From: Candidatus Gastranaerophilales bacterium
Lineage (GTDB): Bacteria > Cyanobacteriota > Vampirovibrionia > Gastranaerophilales > Gastranaerophilaceae
Length of the DNA: 34,439 nt
NCBI GenBank assembly: GCA_944325075.1
Contig: CALUYU010000024.1
Coordinates: forward strand, 1-34,439
Direction of reading: 5' to 3'
In this document: piece by piece, positions 32,884 through 34,439 of the stretch
Layout of the letters: each line of letters starts with the position of its first letter
How positions within the stretch are numbered: position 1 is the first letter of the stretch
Position numbers and translations under genes: made by a program
The notes under the pieces: generated by a model
Told to the model about the DNA's origin: nothing
What the model saw: the letters and a program-made list of their open reading frames with translations, nothing else
Databases searched by the model: none

Positions 32884-34289
32884 TGAAGACATCAATTCAA
32901 AATTTAGATAAGGTAAAAGAAGCAAGTTTGGATTTTTCGATTAATGCGGAAATGTTTACCCCAGATATAATAAAATTAAGAGAAAAACTTAAAGCTAACG
33001 GCTATAAGCAGTTGGGGGATTATGCAAAATATATAAAAAGGGGTGCACAACCTGAATATTCGCCTGACGGCACAATTAAGGCTTTAAGAAGCGTAAATAT
33101 AAGAGAAAATGGTTTTTCGGATGATAGACAAGAATTTGTAACGGAAGATTTCTATAATAAAAATCCTCGAATGCATATTTTTAGTGGTGATGTATTATTG
33201 AATTCGACTGGGGTTGGAACTCTTGGCCGCTGCTGTTTTGTTTATGATAAGGATAAATTTGTTATAGATGGCCACATCACAAGAATAAGCAAACTAAAAG
33301 AACTTAGTCCTGAGTTTTTATATATTTATCTGAATTCTAAATACGGACAGTTGCAAATCAATAAACTATATAAGGGTTCTTCCGGGCAAATTGAAATATA
33401 TCCGGAACAAATTCAGCTAATTTATGTAAAACCTTTAAAAATACAAAAAATTATCTCTAAAATTGTTAAAATGTCTTTTCAATATAAGGGGACGAGTACT
33501 CAAAACTTTATAAAGGCCAGTGGATGTTTACAGAATGAATTAAGTGTCAATTATAAATGTTCAAAACACAAATTAGGGGCTATTAAAAATTATTCAGATG
33601 CTAAAAATGCAAACCGGCTAGATGCTGAATATTTCCAGTCTAAATATGATGAAATTATTGGAAAGATAAAAACATATCCAAATGGTTGGGACATAATAGG
33701 AAATCAATTTGAACAAAACAAAAAAAGCTTTTTAATAGATATGAGTTCAGAATATAAATATGTTGAGATAGGAAGCATAAACATTACAAGTGGAGAAATA
33801 TTTCCTGAAAGGATTCTAGGTAAAAATTTACCTGCAAATGCAAAAATTAATTTACAGAAAGATGATATCCTTATATCAAAAGTTCGAACTTATAGAGGGG
33901 CTATTGCAATAGTTGAAAATACAAATTATGTTGGCAGTGGTGCTTTTACTGTTTTACAAGAAAAAGTTAATTCTAATGTTAACAAGGAAACGTTATATAC
34001 ATATTTTAAATTAAAACCAATATTAGATTTAACTTTAAAATATAATACTGGTTCATCATACCCTACTATAACAGATGATGATATTTTAAATATGCCAATC
34101 CCAATTTTTCAATTGGAAGTACAAAGTTTTATTAAGAATAATATTCAGCAAGCTAAAAAATTACAATTTCAATCCAAGCAACTTTTAGAAATAGCAAAAA
34201 GAGGGGTTGAAATTGCAATAGAGCAAGATGAAAATATTGCAACAGGTTGGCTTAACCAAGAGTTGAAAAAAATAGGTGTTGAATTATAA
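32883..34289 (+). CDS. Specificity subunit (HsdS-like) of the restriction-modification pair
   Basis: The protein has 468 residues. Two target-recognition domains can be seen: about 30-200 (YIKRGAQPEYSPDGTIKALRSVNI; later LLNSTGVGTLGRC; GHITRI) and about 250-430 (YKYVEIGSINITSGEI; DILISKVRTYRG; YPTITDDDILNMPIP). A helical end (VQSFIKNNIQQAKKLQFQSKQLLEIAK) packs against the methylase in this family. Each domain reads one half of a bipartite DNA site, and together they guide methylation and cleavage. Its ATG overlaps the stop of the upstream gene (TAATG), so translation is coupled. The N-terminal half is less typical than the C-terminal half. A weak 7-bp hairpin (34291-34325) follows; the rest of the window is AT-rich without a gene. 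Confidence 0.85.
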   Translation: MKTSIQNLDKVKEASLDFSINAEMFTPDIIKLREKLKANGYKQLGDYAKYIKRGAQPEYSPDGTIKALRSVNIRENGFSDDRQEFVTEDFYNKNPRMHIFSGDVLLNSTGVGTLGRCCFVYDKDKFVIDGHITRISKLKELSPEFLYIYLNSKYGQLQINKLYKGSSGQIEIYPEQIQLIYVKPLKIQKIISKIVKMSFQYKGTSTQNFIKASGCLQNELSVNYKCSKHKLGAIKNYSDAKNANRLDAEYFQSKYDEIIGKIKTYPNGWDIIGNQFEQNKKSFLIDMSSEYKYVEIGSINITSGEIFPERILGKNLPANAKINLQKDDILISKVRTYRGAIAIVENTNYVGSGAFTVLQEKVNSNVNKETLYTYFKLKPILDLTLKYNTGSSYPTITDDDILNMPIPIFQLEVQSFIKNNIQQAKKLQFQSKQLLEIAKRGVEIAIEQDENIATGWLNQELKKIGVEL

Positions 34290-34439
34290 TTAGAAATTAA
34301 CTATATTTTTAAGATATGATTTCTATTAATATAGACATTAATTAAAAATACAAATTAATATACTATATTTAAAATTTTTAATAAAAATAACAAAATAAAT
34401 TTAAAAATTTGCGTTATTTAACATAATTGTTGTATACTC

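Noticed and set aside
1-34439. CRISPR array, insertion sequences, tRNA or rRNA genes
   Set aside because: No regularly spaced direct repeats, transposase-like frames or tRNA/rRNA-like segments were recognised by reading both strands.

Overview
The window looks like a chromosomal segment of a low-GC, gut-type bacterium, most plausibly a Gastranaerophilales (Melainabacteria) member. The best evidence is the repeated prepilin start FTLAEVLITLGIIGVVAAMT with short DxNG...PN..G.D tails, together with B12-dependent ribonucleotide reductase, RarA, RibBA and class II metabolic genes in an AT-rich background. This assignment comes from family recall, not a search. No tRNA, rRNA, CRISPR array or insertion sequence was seen.

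Layout. 1-1700: a prepilin-like gene whose 5' part is built of palindromic repeats, then two small minus-strand genes of unknown function. 1781-5481: a GT-C type membrane glycosyltransferase, an uncharacterised Gln/Ala-rich protein, glyoxalase I and a nitroreductase. 5482-6603: a second repeat-embedded prepilin, preceded by a strong Shine-Dalgarno/ATG and a run of 14 G. 6701-7994: a small HTH/zinc-ribbon protein and a probable ADP-ribosyltransferase with a structured leader. 7987-13440 (minus): proline (proB-proA), then riboflavin (ribE-ribBA) plus a GNAT acetyltransferase. 13507-15922: a TPR/glycosyltransferase protein and a secreted TPR protein. 15994-16122: a decayed copy of the prepilin-associated repeat. 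16169-19976: rarA, an orphan solute-binding protein, rpmB and a GT2 glycosyltransferase. 20156-25033 (minus): ileS, a DAACS symporter and a conventional prepilin. 25257-27239: nrdJ. 27406-30383: a TetR regulator, an aldo/keto reductase and an iron alcohol dehydrogenase, probably an aldehyde-handling cassette. 30823-34289: a restriction-modification pair in which a nuclease-like domain is fused to the methyltransferase, followed by a specificity subunit.

Cross-cutting signals. (1) Seven or eight transcription units have a -10-like hexamer exactly 6 nt before the start codon and no Shine-Dalgarno, which suggests leaderless mRNAs. (2) A palindromic 15-mer, TTACATTTNGTAATA, occurs three times, always in a promoter-type gap. 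(3) The G14 tract sets whether an upstream start is in frame with the prepilin at 5827-6603. At 14 G the frame is closed; at 13 it would be open through to the prepilin, so this is a candidate phase-variable switch. (4) The N-terminal prepilin module and its palindromic repeats recur and look modular. The strongest candidates for something new are the repeat/G-tract prepilin loci, the motor-less restriction-modification pair and the ADP-ribosyltransferase with its leader.
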